Of a DNA stretch of 64,000 nt, positions 40,060 through 49,261 are shown piece by piece. The position numbers were made by a program, and so were the translations under genes. Position 1 is the first letter of the stretch, and each line of letters begins with the position of its first letter. This DNA is from an uncultured Halomonas sp. (lineage in GTDB: Bacteria > Pseudomonadota > Gammaproteobacteria > Pseudomonadales > Halomonadaceae), in NCBI RefSeq assembly GCF_947493865.1, contig NZ_CANLTC010000005.1, positions 62,001-126,000 on the forward strand, read 5' to 3'. The notes under the pieces were generated by a model. It did no database searches. It saw only the letters and a list, made by a program, of their open reading frames with translations, and was not told the origin of the DNA.

Positions 40060-41808
40060 TTGCCCCGTTTCTCGTTTTCCAGATTTAGTCTTGAAACATT
40101 TCGCCGACGTCTGGCCAGCGTCGACGCGCTTCCGCAGTTGTGCGTGCTGGGGGTTGTTACAGGATTGACCACGGGCGTATTGATGGTGTCGTTTCGCCTG
40201 CTGCTGAGTCTGGGAGGCCTGGCCTTCATGCCGAATGGCGACTACGAAGCCTTCGGGGCTTTACCTGCTTTGGAGCGTAGCGCCTTGCCCCTGCTGGCCG
40301 TGGCGTTGATTGGTCTCTGGATGTGGCGCCAGCCACCGGCGGCGCGAAAGATAGGCGTGGGTCATGTCATCGAACGCCTGACCTATCATCAAGGCAACTT
40401 TCCCCTGCGTAACTGGCTGACGCAATGGTGGGTAGGCCTGGTCTCGGTGCTCGGTGGCCTATCGGCGGGCCGTGAAGGGGTCGCCATTCACCTCGGGGCG
40501 GCAGCGGCCTGCGGCATCGGTCAGCGACTGCGCTTGCCGCACAATAGCATGCGCGTACTAGTCGCTTGTGGCACTGCAGCGGGTATCGCCGCCTCCTTCA
40601 ACACACCGATTGCCGGTGTCATTTTTGCCATGGAAGTCGTGGTGATGGAGTACACCATCATCGGTTTCATCCCGGTGATTCTGGCTTCGAGCATGGGGGC
40701 CGTGGTAGCGCAGTTGGTATACGGCCCGGACCCGGCCTTCAATATTCCCAGCCTGCATCTTCAATCGCTGACCGATCTGCCCTGGATCGTGGCAAGTGGA
40801 CTGATCGTAGGGTTGCTGGCGGGACTGTTCGTGCGTGTGGCTCATGGCGGAGAGCGTTTGCAATTTATACCCAAGTGGCTGCGTTTCCTTCTGGTCGGTC
40901 TGCTCGTTGGAGGCGTGGCCTGGTGGTATCCCCAGGTGCAAGGCATGGGGTACGACACTCTGGAATTGACATTGACCACGACGCTGCCCATCGACGTACT
41001 GATAGCGGTAGCCATCGGTAAACTGCTGCTGACGGCAATAACCGTGGCCTGCGGTATTCCTGTCAGTATCATCGGGCCAGTATTGGTTGTTGGCGCTGCC
41101 ATCGGCGCACTGTGTGGCATGGTCGGCGCTGTGCTGATGCCGACGCTCGCTTCCGAACCCGGCTTGTACGCCATGCTGGGCATGGCGGCGATGATGGGGG
41201 CCGTGCTACAGGCACCGCTGGCGGCGCTGATGGCGCTGCTCGAATTGACTCACAATCCCAATATCATCCTGCCGGGCATGCTCAGCGTGGTTGTGGCCGG
41301 ACTCACCGCCCGACAGATATGCCGCTGTCGGGGATTCTTCATGACCCAGACACACAATGGCATGCATCTATTGCAGCATCCCTTGCGCCAGGCTTTGTCC
41401 CGGGTGGCAGTGCCCGCCGCGATGGAGCCTCGGGTGCAGAAAACCGAACGCAAGGTCACTCGCGATCAAGCCCAGGCGCTATTGGATGCCGAGCCGGTCT
41501 GGCTGATAGTCACGCGATCCGATGAGGGAAAAATCCCCTTTGCCTTGAAGGCCGCGGATCTGGCCAATGCCATGCTGGACGAGGCACACGCGGAACAGGA
41601 GAACTTCGATCTGCTCGATATACCCGGGCAGCGCCTCGATCTTGCACCCATCCATCGGCAGGCAACCTTGAATGAAGCCTTCGAACGACTGAATGAGTAT
41701 GGGGTGGATGCACTCTACGTCCAGCATATTACGGCGCCGACGATACAGCGTATTTCCGGTATCATTACCCGGGACACCATCGAGAGTTACTATCGTTACA
41801 AGTCATGA
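40060..41808 (+). CDS. ClC-family chloride channel/transporter with C-terminal CBS region
   Basis: A 582-aa membrane protein from TTG 40060 (AGGA upstream); the frame is open further upstream, but that overlaps argC and lacks a site. It has about ten hydrophobic helices with ClC pore motifs: SAGREGVAIHLGAA (GREGP-like) and CGIPVSIIGPVLVVGA (degenerate GxFxP-like). The segment FNTPIAGVIFAMEVVVMEYT is strongly conserved. About 150 cytoplasmic residues follow with one CBS-like segment ending GIITRDTIESYYRYKS. Whether it is a channel or a Cl-/H+ exchanger, and its anion preference, is unclear. It is divergent from argC. Confidence 0.9.
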   Translation: MPRFSFSRFSLETFRRRLASVDALPQLCVLGVVTGLTTGVLMVSFRLLLSLGGLAFMPNGDYEAFGALPALERSALPLLAVALIGLWMWRQPPAARKIGVGHVIERLTYHQGNFPLRNWLTQWWVGLVSVLGGLSAGREGVAIHLGAAAACGIGQRLRLPHNSMRVLVACGTAAGIAASFNTPIAGVIFAMEVVVMEYTIIGFIPVILASSMGAVVAQLVYGPDPAFNIPSLHLQSLTDLPWIVASGLIVGLLAGLFVRVAHGGERLQFIPKWLRFLLVGLLVGGVAWWYPQVQGMGYDTLELTLTTTLPIDVLIAVAIGKLLLTAITVACGIPVSIIGPVLVVGAAIGALCGMVGAVLMPTLASEPGLYAMLGMAAMMGAVLQAPLAALMALLELTHNPNIILPGMLSVVVAGLTARQICRCRGFFMTQTHNGMHLLQHPLRQALSRVAVPAAMEPRVQKTERKVTRDQAQALLDAEPVWLIVTRSDEGKIPFALKAADLANAMLDEAHAEQENFDLLDIPGQRLDLAPIHRQATLNEAFERLNEYGVDALYVQHITAPTIQRISGIITRDTIESYYRYKS

Positions 41809-41840
41809 ATACGACACTGTGAGTCGTTACAAGGAGCGGC

Positions 41841-42272
41841 ATGTATCTGTGGGTAAAGGCATTTCATCTGATGGCAGTAGTCACCTGGTTTGCCGCCATG
41901 TTCTATCTGCCGCGCCTGTTCGTCTATCACGCAATGGCCCGGGACAAGGGTGATACCCAGGCCATCGATTACTTCAAGGTCATGGAGCGCAAGCTGTATC
42001 GCGGTATCATGACGCCTTCGATGCTTGCGGTCATTCTACTGGGGGGCTGGCTACTGTGGCTGGCGCCTGCCTATCTCGGCGCCGGCTGGATGCACGTCAA
42101 GCTGCTGCTGGTGGTGTTGCTGGTGGTTTATCACCATTTGTGCCTGATCTACATGAAACGCTTGACCAGCGCGACCTGTCACAAGAGCGAAAAGTTCTTC
42201 CGTTTTTTCAATGAGGCTCCGGTGCTTGCACTGATTGCGATCGTCATTCTGGCGATAGTGAAGCCCTTTTGA
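41841..42272 (+). CDS. hemJ: Protoporphyrinogen oxidase HemJ
   Basis: A 143-aa inner-membrane haem-synthesis enzyme oxidising protoporphyrinogen IX. It has four hydrophobic segments and starts MYLWVKAFHLMAVVTWFAAM, whose conserved His is expected to bind haem. FYLPRLFVYH and the conserved Lys in HVKLLLVVLLVVYHH are typical. The stop overlaps the thiD start (TGATG). With hemL nearby, it suggests a local tetrapyrrole cluster. Confidence 0.92.
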   Translation: MYLWVKAFHLMAVVTWFAAMFYLPRLFVYHAMARDKGDTQAIDYFKVMERKLYRGIMTPSMLAVILLGGWLLWLAPAYLGAGWMHVKLLLVVLLVVYHHLCLIYMKRLTSATCHKSEKFFRFFNEAPVLALIAIVILAIVKPF

Positions 42273-43060
42273 TGGTGGACGCCAAACTTCCCGTGGTGCT
42301 GGTGATGGCGGGTCACGATCCAACCGGTGGTGCTGGTCTGATCGCCGATAGTGAAGCCATTGCTGCCAACGGCGCATGGGCAGTGACGGTACCCACTGCC
42401 CTCACCGTGCAGACGACCCATGATGTGTTACAGGTCATGCCCTGCAGCGTCGATGCTGTCCGGGACATGGCCTGGGCTCTGCTCGATGAATTCGAGATAG
42501 CGGCGATCAAGATCGGGTTGGTCGCGGATGTGGCACTTCTCGAAGTGATCGAGGATATCCTGCGCGCCTGCTCCGGGACTCCAGTGGTGGTGGATCCCGT
42601 GTTCAAGGCAGGCGGTGGCGCCGAGTTATCCACAGGCCTCCTGATCGACGAGTTTCGCCGGCGCCTGTTGCCTCTGGTGGATATCCTGACGCCGAATCGA
42701 CAGGAATTGGCGCGTTTGGCATCGGGCCAGGATGATGTCGAGCGGGTGGTGTCCCTGATGACTCTTGGGTGTCAGGCGTTATTGGTTACCGGAACGGACG
42801 AGCCGCCTGCGGGAACCCCGGCCGACGAAGTGGTGCATACCCTGCACACTCCGGAGACCAGTCGCCAGTGGCGCTGGCCTCGGTTGTCAGGGCGCTATCA
42901 TGGCTCTGGCTGCACCTTGGCAGCGGCACTGGCGGCACGGTTGGCGGTCGGCGAACGATTGGTGAGCGCCTGCGAACAAGCCCAGCGCTTTACCTGGGAA
43001 AGCCTGAGTCGTGGCTGGCAACCGGGGGATGGCCAGATATTGCCCCGGCGGCGTGAATGA
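42272..43060 (+). CDS. thiD: Hydroxymethylpyrimidine/phosphomethylpyrimidine kinase (ThiD)
   Basis: Phosphorylates HMP and HMP-P in thiamine synthesis. It is a ribokinase-fold protein of 262 aa, starting at the ATG that overlaps the hemJ stop. Motifs include VLVMAGHDPTGGAGLIADSE, PVVVDPVFKAGGG and the anion-hole GRYHGSGCTLAAALAARLA near the C-terminus. No thiE gene is adjacent. hemL follows after 193 bp with its own DnaA-box-containing upstream region. Confidence 0.92.
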   Translation: MVDAKLPVVLVMAGHDPTGGAGLIADSEAIAANGAWAVTVPTALTVQTTHDVLQVMPCSVDAVRDMAWALLDEFEIAAIKIGLVADVALLEVIEDILRACSGTPVVVDPVFKAGGGAELSTGLLIDEFRRRLLPLVDILTPNRQELARLASGQDDVERVVSLMTLGCQALLVTGTDEPPAGTPADEVVHTLHTPETSRQWRWPRLSGRYHGSGCTLAAALAARLAVGERLVSACEQAQRFTWESLSRGWQPGDGQILPRRRE

Positions 43061-43180
43061 ATAGCCCCATATCCTGAATTATATGAGGTCGTCGACCTGT
43101 CAATGTTACCCTTTGGGCATTGGTTCAAAAGTCAGCACATGCATATTGAACGCGTGGAACGATGCATAGTAAACGAAAAG

Positions 43181-43234
43181 TTATCCACAGGCCGTACCCA
43201 GCATTTATCCAATCTATCCAACATGTTATCCACA
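43181..43234. promoter_or_regulatory. Two perfect DnaA boxes in the hemL promoter region
   Basis: TTATCCACA occurs twice in the same orientation, at 43181-43189 and 43226-43234, the second ending 19 bp before the hemL ATG. Two perfect nonamers within 54 bp upstream of a metabolic gene suggest DnaA control or DnaA titration. Confidence 0.75.
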
Positions 43235-43253
43235 ATTTGGCAAGGGGTGTTAC

Positions 43254-44546
43254 ATGACAACTTCTGCTCAGCTTTTCGAACAGGCCTGCCGTCGTATCCC
43301 TGGAGGCGTCAATTCACCGGTGCGCGCCTTCAAGGGCATGGATCGTCCGCCAGTATTCATCGAGCGCGCTCATGGGGCTTATCTATTTGATGTCGAAGGC
43401 AAGCGCTATATCGACTACGTCGGTTCCTGGGGGCCAATGATCACCGGGCACGCGGACCCGGATGTTCTGAGTGCGGTGCGCGAACGTCTGGATTCGGGTC
43501 TATCCTTCGGCACCCCGACGGCCATCGAAACCACCATGGCGGATCTGATCTGCGAGATCATTCCCTCGATGGAAATGGTGCGCATGGTCAACTCCGGCAC
43601 CGAAGCGACCATGTCCGCCATTCGCCTGGCGCGCGGCTTCACCGGCCGCGACAAGATCGTCAAGTTCGAGGGCAACTACCATGGCCATTCCGATTCACTG
43701 CTGGTCAAGGCTGGCTCCGGCGCACTGACCCATGGCGAGCCAAGCTCGCCGGGTGTGCCCGCCTCGCTTGCCGAGCACACCATCACCCTGTCCTACAACG
43801 ATAGCGACGCGGTGCAGGAGTGTTTTCACGAGATCGGGGATCAGATCGCCTGCATCATCGTCGAGCCGGTGGCAGGCAACATGAACTGTATTCCTGCTCA
43901 CCCGGAATTTCTCGAAACCCTGCGTTCGGTCTGCGACCGTCATCAGAGCGTGCTCATCTTCGATGAGGTGATGACTGGTTTCCGTGTCGCCCTTGGTGGC
44001 GCGCAAGCCCATTACGGTGTGATCCCGGATCTGACCTGTCTGGGCAAGATCGTCGGCGGTGGCATGCCGGTGGGTGCCTTCGGCGGCAAGCGCGAGATTA
44101 TGGAGCATATTTCGCCTCTGGGTCCGGTGTATCAAGCGGGTACCTTGGCCGGCAATCCATTGGCCATGGCGGCGGGTGTCACCTTGTTGAACAAGATTCG
44201 CCAACCCGGATTTCACGAGGCACTGACCCAGCGCGTCACAACTCTTTGCGATGGCCTCAAGGAGCGTGCCCATGCCGCGGGTGTGGAAATGCTTTCACAA
44301 GGAGCCGGGGGGATGTTCGGGCTGTTTTTCACCGGGCAATCCCGGGTCGACAACTTCGTGCAGACCACCGCCTGCGACATGAATGTGTTTCGCAAATTCT
44401 TTACAGGAATGCTCGATGAGGGGGTCTATCTTGCGCCCTCCGCTTATGAAGCGGGCTTCATGTCCAGTGCGCATACGCCGGAGGATATTCAACATACCCT
44501 CGATGCCTCGGAACGTGTATTTCCCAAGTTGACGCGCAAGGCGTAA
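43254..44546 (+). CDS. hemL: Glutamate-1-semialdehyde 2,1-aminomutase (HemL)
   Basis: PLP enzyme making 5-aminolevulinate, the haem precursor. It has 430 aa of the class-III aminotransferase fold. Clear motifs are [21 protein letters not shown] at the start, [29 protein letters not shown], and the PLP-binding Lys in [18 protein letters not shown]. The promoter region contains two perfect DnaA boxes. Confidence 0.98.
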   Translation: MTTSAQLFEQACRRIPGGVNSPVRAFKGMDRPPVFIERAHGAYLFDVEGKRYIDYVGSWGPMITGHADPDVLSAVRERLDSGLSFGTPTAIETTMADLICEIIPSMEMVRMVNSGTEATMSAIRLARGFTGRDKIVKFEGNYHGHSDSLLVKAGSGALTHGEPSSPGVPASLAEHTITLSYNDSDAVQECFHEIGDQIACIIVEPVAGNMNCIPAHPEFLETLRSVCDRHQSVLIFDEVMTGFRVALGGAQAHYGVIPDLTCLGKIVGGGMPVGAFGGKREIMEHISPLGPVYQAGTLAGNPLAMAAGVTLLNKIRQPGFHEALTQRVTTLCDGLKERAHAAGVEMLSQGAGGMFGLFFTGQSRVDNFVQTTACDMNVFRKFFTGMLDEGVYLAPSAYEAGFMSSAHTPEDIQHTLDASERVFPKLTRKA

Positions 44547-44600
44547 TCCTGCACAAACGATTGCGTTGTAAACGGATTCGAACATCGCCGGGAGAGAACT

Positions 44601-46169
44601 GTGAGCCAGGCCCTGATCAAGGCACTCTTTGATGCCGGTTGCTACGACCATCCGGTGGCGTCCATCGAAATTCTCGAGACGCATGTTTCCTGGATCGTTC
44701 TGACCGGCGAGTTTGCCTACAAGCTCAAGAAGCCGCTGGCATTTGGCAGCTTTCTGGACTTTTCCACCCTGGACAGGCGCCAGCATTTCTGTGAACAGGA
44801 AGTGCGCCTCAATCGGCGACTGGCGCCGTCACTGTATCTCGAGGCGGTGCCGATTTCCGGGACTCCCGATTCGCCCCGGGTCAACGATGCATCAGCACCC
44901 TTCGAGTATGCGGTGAAGATGCGACAATTCAGCAACCGACACCTGTTCAGCACCCTGCAAGCAAGCGGTGAGCTTTCCCTGGAACTGCTCGACGACTTGA
45001 TCGATCAGCTGGTCGTTTTCCACGAGCAGGCAGAGCGCGTACCGCAACAAAGCGACTTCGGTACGCCTGCTGCCCTAACACGTATCCTCGAGCGGGAATT
45101 CACATTGATTGCGCCGTGTCTGGAGGATGAGCAGGATCGTCAGCGCCTGGCGTTTTTACACAGCTGGAGCCAGGAAGCCCTCGAGCGTCTTGCCGATGAG
45201 ATTCAGCACCGCCGGCAAAATGGCTATGTACGCGAGACCCATGGTGATGTGCACCTGGGCAATGCTGTACAGCATCAAGGACGCGCCTTGATGTTTGATG
45301 GCATCGAGTTCAACGATGAACTACGTTGGAACGACGTGGGTGGCGATCTCGCCTTTTTGCTCATGGACCTTGAAGCACGAGGCGAAGAAAGCTTCGCTCA
45401 TCATGCACTCAATCGCTATCTGGAACTCTCTGGCGATCATGGCTTGACCCGACTATTGCCCTTCTACAAGTTCTATCGTGCCCTGGTGCGTGCCAAGGTG
45501 GCGATACTGCGTTATCACCAGCCTGAGCTACATCCCTCCGATCGACCCGCGATCATGGCTTCCTATCGGCAGCATATCGAACTGGCAGCTCGCTATGCCG
45601 AGTTCGACTTCCCCTATCTGTTGATTGGCGTCGGCGTTTCGGGGAGCGGCAAGAGTCGTTTTACGGCAGAAGTGGTGTGTCGGCTGGGCAATGTGCGCTT
45701 GCGCTCGGATGTGGAGCGTAAGCGGTTGTTTGGCTTCGGGCCTGAGGCGGATACCAACAAGCAGGGTGTGGATATCTATACTCCGGAGGCCACCGATCGA
45801 ACCTATGCACAGCTGGCGCGTTTGACGGGTGTACTGCTCGAGGCCGGGCGTCCGGTATGCATCGATGCCACCTGTCTCAAGCGCGAGCAACGCGAATTGT
45901 TACGTCATCAGGCAGAAGGCCGCGGGCTTCCGGTACTGTTGATCAGTTTCGAGGCGGATAAGGCAACGCTTGAGCGACGCATCGAAAAGCGTGCCCGACG
46001 CGGTGGAGATCCTTCCGAAGCAAGCCTGGCGGTACTCGAACGCCAGCTCGCCGAGTTCGAACCCTTCGACGATGACGAACGACGGCATCTGATTCACCTG
46101 GACACCACTGCCGACGATGCCAATCTGAGGCTCGTGGAACTGATTCAGGAACAGCTTCGCCTGAATTGA
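44601..46169 (+). CDS. Fusion of aminoglycoside-phosphotransferase-like kinase and P-loop ATPase
   Basis: A 522-aa cytoplasmic protein. The first 330 residues have an APH/choline-kinase-like fold: catalytic-loop motif HGDVHLGN and the metal site LMFDGIEFNDELRWNDVGGDLAFL. The last 190 residues are a separate P-loop kinase with Walker A GVGVSGSGKSRF and VCIDATCLKREQRELL, similar to AAA/gluconokinase-like domains. Fusions of this type are known in many proteobacteria as uncharacterised kinases; antibiotic resistance should not be inferred. The start is GTG with GGGAG upstream. It follows hemL. Confidence 0.85.
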   Translation: MSQALIKALFDAGCYDHPVASIEILETHVSWIVLTGEFAYKLKKPLAFGSFLDFSTLDRRQHFCEQEVRLNRRLAPSLYLEAVPISGTPDSPRVNDASAPFEYAVKMRQFSNRHLFSTLQASGELSLELLDDLIDQLVVFHEQAERVPQQSDFGTPAALTRILEREFTLIAPCLEDEQDRQRLAFLHSWSQEALERLADEIQHRRQNGYVRETHGDVHLGNAVQHQGRALMFDGIEFNDELRWNDVGGDLAFLLMDLEARGEESFAHHALNRYLELSGDHGLTRLLPFYKFYRALVRAKVAILRYHQPELHPSDRPAIMASYRQHIELAARYAEFDFPYLLIGVGVSGSGKSRFTAEVVCRLGNVRLRSDVERKRLFGFGPEADTNKQGVDIYTPEATDRTYAQLARLTGVLLEAGRPVCIDATCLKREQRELLRHQAEGRGLPVLLISFEADKATLERRIEKRARRGGDPSEASLAVLERQLAEFEPFDDDERRHLIHLDTTADDANLRLVELIQEQLRLN

Positions 46170-46224
46170 AAGAGCGGTGAATCGCTGGACACAACCCACT
46201 TTTGTCTACATTGCTTACAAAAGC

Positions 46225-46300
46225 TGATGCGTCCGTATTCGTCGTCGAATCGGTCGCATCGATAAAAGGGATGTTGTCTAGAACTGTTCTGGACAACATC
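46225..46300. terminator. Tandem hairpins between convergent genes
   Basis: Two stem-loops lie in the 174-bp gap: an imperfect one at 46225-46260 (GATGCG...CGCATC) and a 15-bp arm stem at 46270-46300 (GATGTTGTCTAGAAC paired with one mismatch). No long T-run is present, so bidirectional termination is likely but not certain. Confidence 0.5.
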
Positions 46301-46343
46301 AGCACATCAGTAACTACGCCCGTTTCCCACAACACGACTTGCT

Positions 46344-47015
46344 TCAGCGCCTTGAAGCCTTCTGGTGAGTAGGAGGCGGAGCACCCAGATTTTGACGCGC
46401 CCAGTTCATGGCCTGGATACGGTTGTGTACCTTGATCTTGCGAAAGATATTGTAAAGGTGCGACTTCACCGTATGTTCACTAACGAACAGCTTGTCGGCA
46501 ATCTCGGTATTGGATGCCCCAGAACCCAGCAGACCGATGATTTCGAGTTCGCGGTGAGTGAGCCCACAGACTGGCCGGTAAGCATTGAGCTGCTGCCGGC
46601 GGTAGAACTCGATCAACCGAGTCATCAACGAGCGCGACATCCACAAGTCGCCTTCGAGTAACGCGCCTATACCCTTGCAGATAAGCTGCAGGCTATCGCG
46701 ACGATAAAATACGCCCTGTAAATGAAGTGATGCGAGCACGTCCGCAGCATGATCTTCGTCGCGTAGATTGAAGGCGGCAAGAATCATGGACTTACGCTCG
46801 GCGGAGCGGCCGTGCCACTGTTGCATGCTGCTCTCATCGACGTGATCCGCGTCGAGCAGTACCAGAATACTCTCGCTTTCGAGATTATCTACCGAGTCAT
46901 GGGGGCTGACGGCAGTGATCTGACAGTCAAGCTGCTCAGCAATGTAATCCATGAAGAGCTGAGACTGAGGGTTACAGTCAGTTACTAGAAGGATTAATGA
47001 GTTCTCATGTTCCAT
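46344..47015 (-). CDS. CsgD-like LuxR-family regulator
   Basis: A 223-aa regulator with an N-terminal receiver-like domain and a C-terminal LuxR/FixJ helix-turn-helix (LTHREIEI-type LTHRELEIIGLLGSGASNTE, then FVSEHTVKSHLYNIFRKIKV). The N-terminal half (ILLVTDCNPQSQLFMDYIAE, HLQGVFYRRDSL) resembles CsgD, the biofilm/curli master regulator. The normal receiver acidic triad is not evident. It is therefore probably not a phospho-activated regulator. No curli or cellulose genes are near, so the targets are unknown. A long AT-rich leader with inverted repeats lies upstream. Confidence 0.82.
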   Translation of the reverse strand: MEHENSLILLVTDCNPQSQLFMDYIAEQLDCQITAVSPHDSVDNLESESILVLLDADHVDESSMQQWHGRSAERKSMILAAFNLRDEDHAADVLASLHLQGVFYRRDSLQLICKGIGALLEGDLWMSRSLMTRLIEFYRRQQLNAYRPVCGLTHRELEIIGLLGSGASNTEIADKLFVSEHTVKSHLYNIFRKIKVHNRIQAMNWARQNLGAPPPTHQKASRR

Positions 47016-47441
47016 GGTCCTGCTCCAGAAGTATGGTCTTGTGTCGTAGGGCGTTCGTGTGCTTCCACCCAGATTACTCAGGTTGAGGTAAGGTTACCTT
47101 CTTCTGCCATTTTGTAAAGTTAAGTTACAAAATATGTTTATTCTATTTGGCTATTAATATAGATTTTTTATTCAATTTCATAAAAAAACTTATAAACCAT
47201 AAGGTTACATTTTTCCTCGCGATTCTGTTGTTATGAGAAGGTTTACTACCTCTAATAAAAACAGGCTTGTAGTAATTTTTATCTAGTAAGATTTAGTTTT
47301 TTTTCAATTAGTTTTTTAATACTTTTTCCCAAATTCTGCCTCAATTCCTGAAATAAACTAGCGTCATGCCCTTTCTCTAGGTAACTATTCTGGCAAGCGT
47401 TGAGTCTTTAAAATGCATTAGTATTCTTGGGAGTCGCCTTA
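47016..47441. other. AT-rich divergent intergenic region between csgD-like gene and rdgB
   Basis: The 426-bp gap is strikingly AT-rich compared with its neighbours, particularly 47130-47350. It holds no plausible gene. It includes the repeated segment AAGGTTAC (twice), the inverted repeat at 47109-47133 and many A/T runs that could favour H-NS-type silencing or DNA bending. The rdgB ribosome-binding site GGGAG is at its right end. Confidence 0.6.
47109..47133. promoter_or_regulatory. Operator-like inverted repeat upstream of the csgD-like gene
   Basis: ATTTTGTAA and TTACAAAAT form a perfect 9-bp inverted repeat around seven bases, about 95 bp before the csgD-like start. Its regulator is unknown; the repeat could be autoregulatory. 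Confidence 0.4.
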
Positions 47442-48038
47442 GTGAGCCTCAGTCAGACAATAGTATTGGCCAGCAACAATTCAGGAAAATTCAAGGAATT
47501 CAATACACTATTCAAACCTTTAGGCATCGCTCTGTGCCCGCAAAAACAATTCGCGTCGATTGACGTCGAAGAGACAGGATCAACCTTCGTCGAAAATGCT
47601 CTGCTCAAGGCAAGGGAAGCTTGTCGCGTCAGCGGATTACCTGCGTTAGCCGATGACTCCGGACTGGAAGTCGATGCCTTGCAGGGCGCTCCGGGGGTTC
47701 TTTCTGCGCGCTACGCAGGGGAAGGCAGTTCCGACGATGACAATAACCGCAAGCTGCTTGACGCGATGCATCAGGTTCCCGAGGGGCAGCGAACGGCGCG
47801 TTACTGGTGTGTGCTGACACTGCTGCGCAGTATCGAGGATCCCGTGCCCCTTATCGTGCAGGCCAGTTGGGAAGGGGAAATACTTGCTCGGCCGAGAGGA
47901 AAAGGTGGCTTCGGGTACGATTCCCTGTTCTGGATTCCCGAAAAAGCCATGAGTGTTGCCGAGCTCAGCGCTCAGGAAAAGAATCGACTGAGCCATCGCG
48001 GACGTGCCCTTCAAAGGCTCATCGAGCAGTTACGTTGA
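47442..48038 (+). CDS. rdgB: dITP/XTP pyrophosphatase RdgB (Ham1)
   Basis: House-cleaning nucleotidase removing dITP, ITP and XTP. GTG 47442 has GGGAG eight bases upstream and yields 198 aa, like E. coli RdgB; the TTG 47427 alternative is weaker. Signature motifs are IVLASNNSGKFKEF, DVEETGSTFVENALLKA, PALADDSGLEVDALQGAPG and GFGYDSLFWIPE, followed by SHRGRAL. The stop overlaps the hemW start (TGATG), as in the pseudomonad rdgB-hemW pair. Confidence 0.96.
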   Translation: MSLSQTIVLASNNSGKFKEFNTLFKPLGIALCPQKQFASIDVEETGSTFVENALLKAREACRVSGLPALADDSGLEVDALQGAPGVLSARYAGEGSSDDDNNRKLLDAMHQVPEGQRTARYWCVLTLLRSIEDPVPLIVQASWEGEILARPRGKGGFGYDSLFWIPEKAMSVAELSAQEKNRLSHRGRALQRLIEQLR

Positions 48039-49207
48039 TGCTGGAACTGCCTCCTCTTGCTCTTTATGTGCATGTCCCTTGGTGTGTACGTAAATGCCCC
48101 TATTGTGATTTCAATTCTCATGGAATTGACTCTACTCAGGAATTACCCGAGCAGGCCTATCTGGCAGCACTGCTAGCGGATCTTGAACAGGAAGTGATAC
48201 GAGCCGGCTCGCGTGAACTGGTCAGTGTATTCATTGGCGGTGGGACTCCCAGTCTGATGTCGCCTGATTTCTACCACACGTTGACCAAGGGAATAGCACA
48301 GCGCTTTGAGCTTGCTCCCGGTTGCGAGATTACCCTTGAAGCCAATCCAGGCACCCTGGAGCAGGGGCGTTTTGCCGGATACCGGGATAGTGGTATCAAC
48401 CGTCTGTCGATCGGTATACAGAGTTTTCAGCCTGAGCAATTGAAGGCGCTTGGTCGCATTCATGACGGTGAACAGGCACATCATGCCGTCACTAGTGCGC
48501 GACGTGCAGGCTTTGACAACCTGAACCTGGATTTGATGCATGGCCTGCCTCAGCAGGATGTGGCGTTAGCGCTGGATGATATCGACCAGGCATTGTCACT
48601 AAGCCCCGAACATCTTTCCTGGTATCAGCTGACGCTGGAGCCTAATACCGAATTCTATTCCCATCCGCCTGCCTTGCCGGGAGACGAGGCCCTTTGGGAT
48701 ATTCAAGATGCAGGTCATGCCCGACTTGAAGCGGCGGGCCTGAAGCGCTATGAAATATCCGCCTATGCTCGTTCTGGACGACGCTCTCGGCATAATCTCA
48801 ATTACTGGCAGTTTGGCGACTATATCGGTATTGGCGCAGGCGCTCACGGCAAGCTGAGCCGTTGGTTGGAGGACGGTGAACTGAGGGTCGAGCGCTACTG
48901 GAAAAGCCGTCAGCCGGACGCTTATCTGCGTCGCCAGCATGATCCCAGAGGGTTCTTGGCGGGTAGTCAGCGTGTTGATGCTGCTGCTTTGCCTCTTGAG
49001 TTCGCAATGAATGCGTTACGCTTGATTGAGGGCGTCTCTTTTGACGAATGGCGTCGAACAAGCGGTCGCCCATTGAATGAACTCGAGAAAAAATTAGCAT
49101 TAGCTCGTAAAAAAGGATTGCTTATGGAGGATTCTATTTACCTACAGGCCTCACCCCAAGGTCTGTTATTCTTGAATGATCTTCTCGCCTTGATAAGCGA
49201 TGGCTGA
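48038..49207 (+). CDS. hemW: Haem chaperone HemW (radical SAM, CPO-III-like)
   Basis: A 389-aa radical-SAM protein now regarded as a haem chaperone, not a coproporphyrinogen oxidase. It starts MLELPPLALYVHVPWCVRKC, giving the CxxxCxxC cluster motif (CVRKCPYC). VFIGGGTPSLM and DLMHGLPQQDV complete the radical-SAM barrel. The fourth Cys of true HemN (CxxxCxxCxC) is replaced by Phe-Asn after CPYCD, in keeping with HemW. It is translationally coupled to rdgB. Confidence 0.93.
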   Translation: MLELPPLALYVHVPWCVRKCPYCDFNSHGIDSTQELPEQAYLAALLADLEQEVIRAGSRELVSVFIGGGTPSLMSPDFYHTLTKGIAQRFELAPGCEITLEANPGTLEQGRFAGYRDSGINRLSIGIQSFQPEQLKALGRIHDGEQAHHAVTSARRAGFDNLNLDLMHGLPQQDVALALDDIDQALSLSPEHLSWYQLTLEPNTEFYSHPPALPGDEALWDIQDAGHARLEAAGLKRYEISAYARSGRRSRHNLNYWQFGDYIGIGAGAHGKLSRWLEDGELRVERYWKSRQPDAYLRRQHDPRGFLAGSQRVDAAALPLEFAMNALRLIEGVSFDEWRRTSGRPLNELEKKLALARKKGLLMEDSIYLQASPQGLLFLNDLLALISDG

Positions 49208-49261
49208 AGACAAGCGTGGAGATGATTCGCTGTTAACGAACGCAAAGGAGTTCTATAAGAA

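Noticed and set aside
44601..46169. Aminoglycoside resistance enzyme
   Set aside because: The APH-like half is fused to a P-loop kinase and located among housekeeping genes; this fusion family is chromosomal and not linked to resistance.
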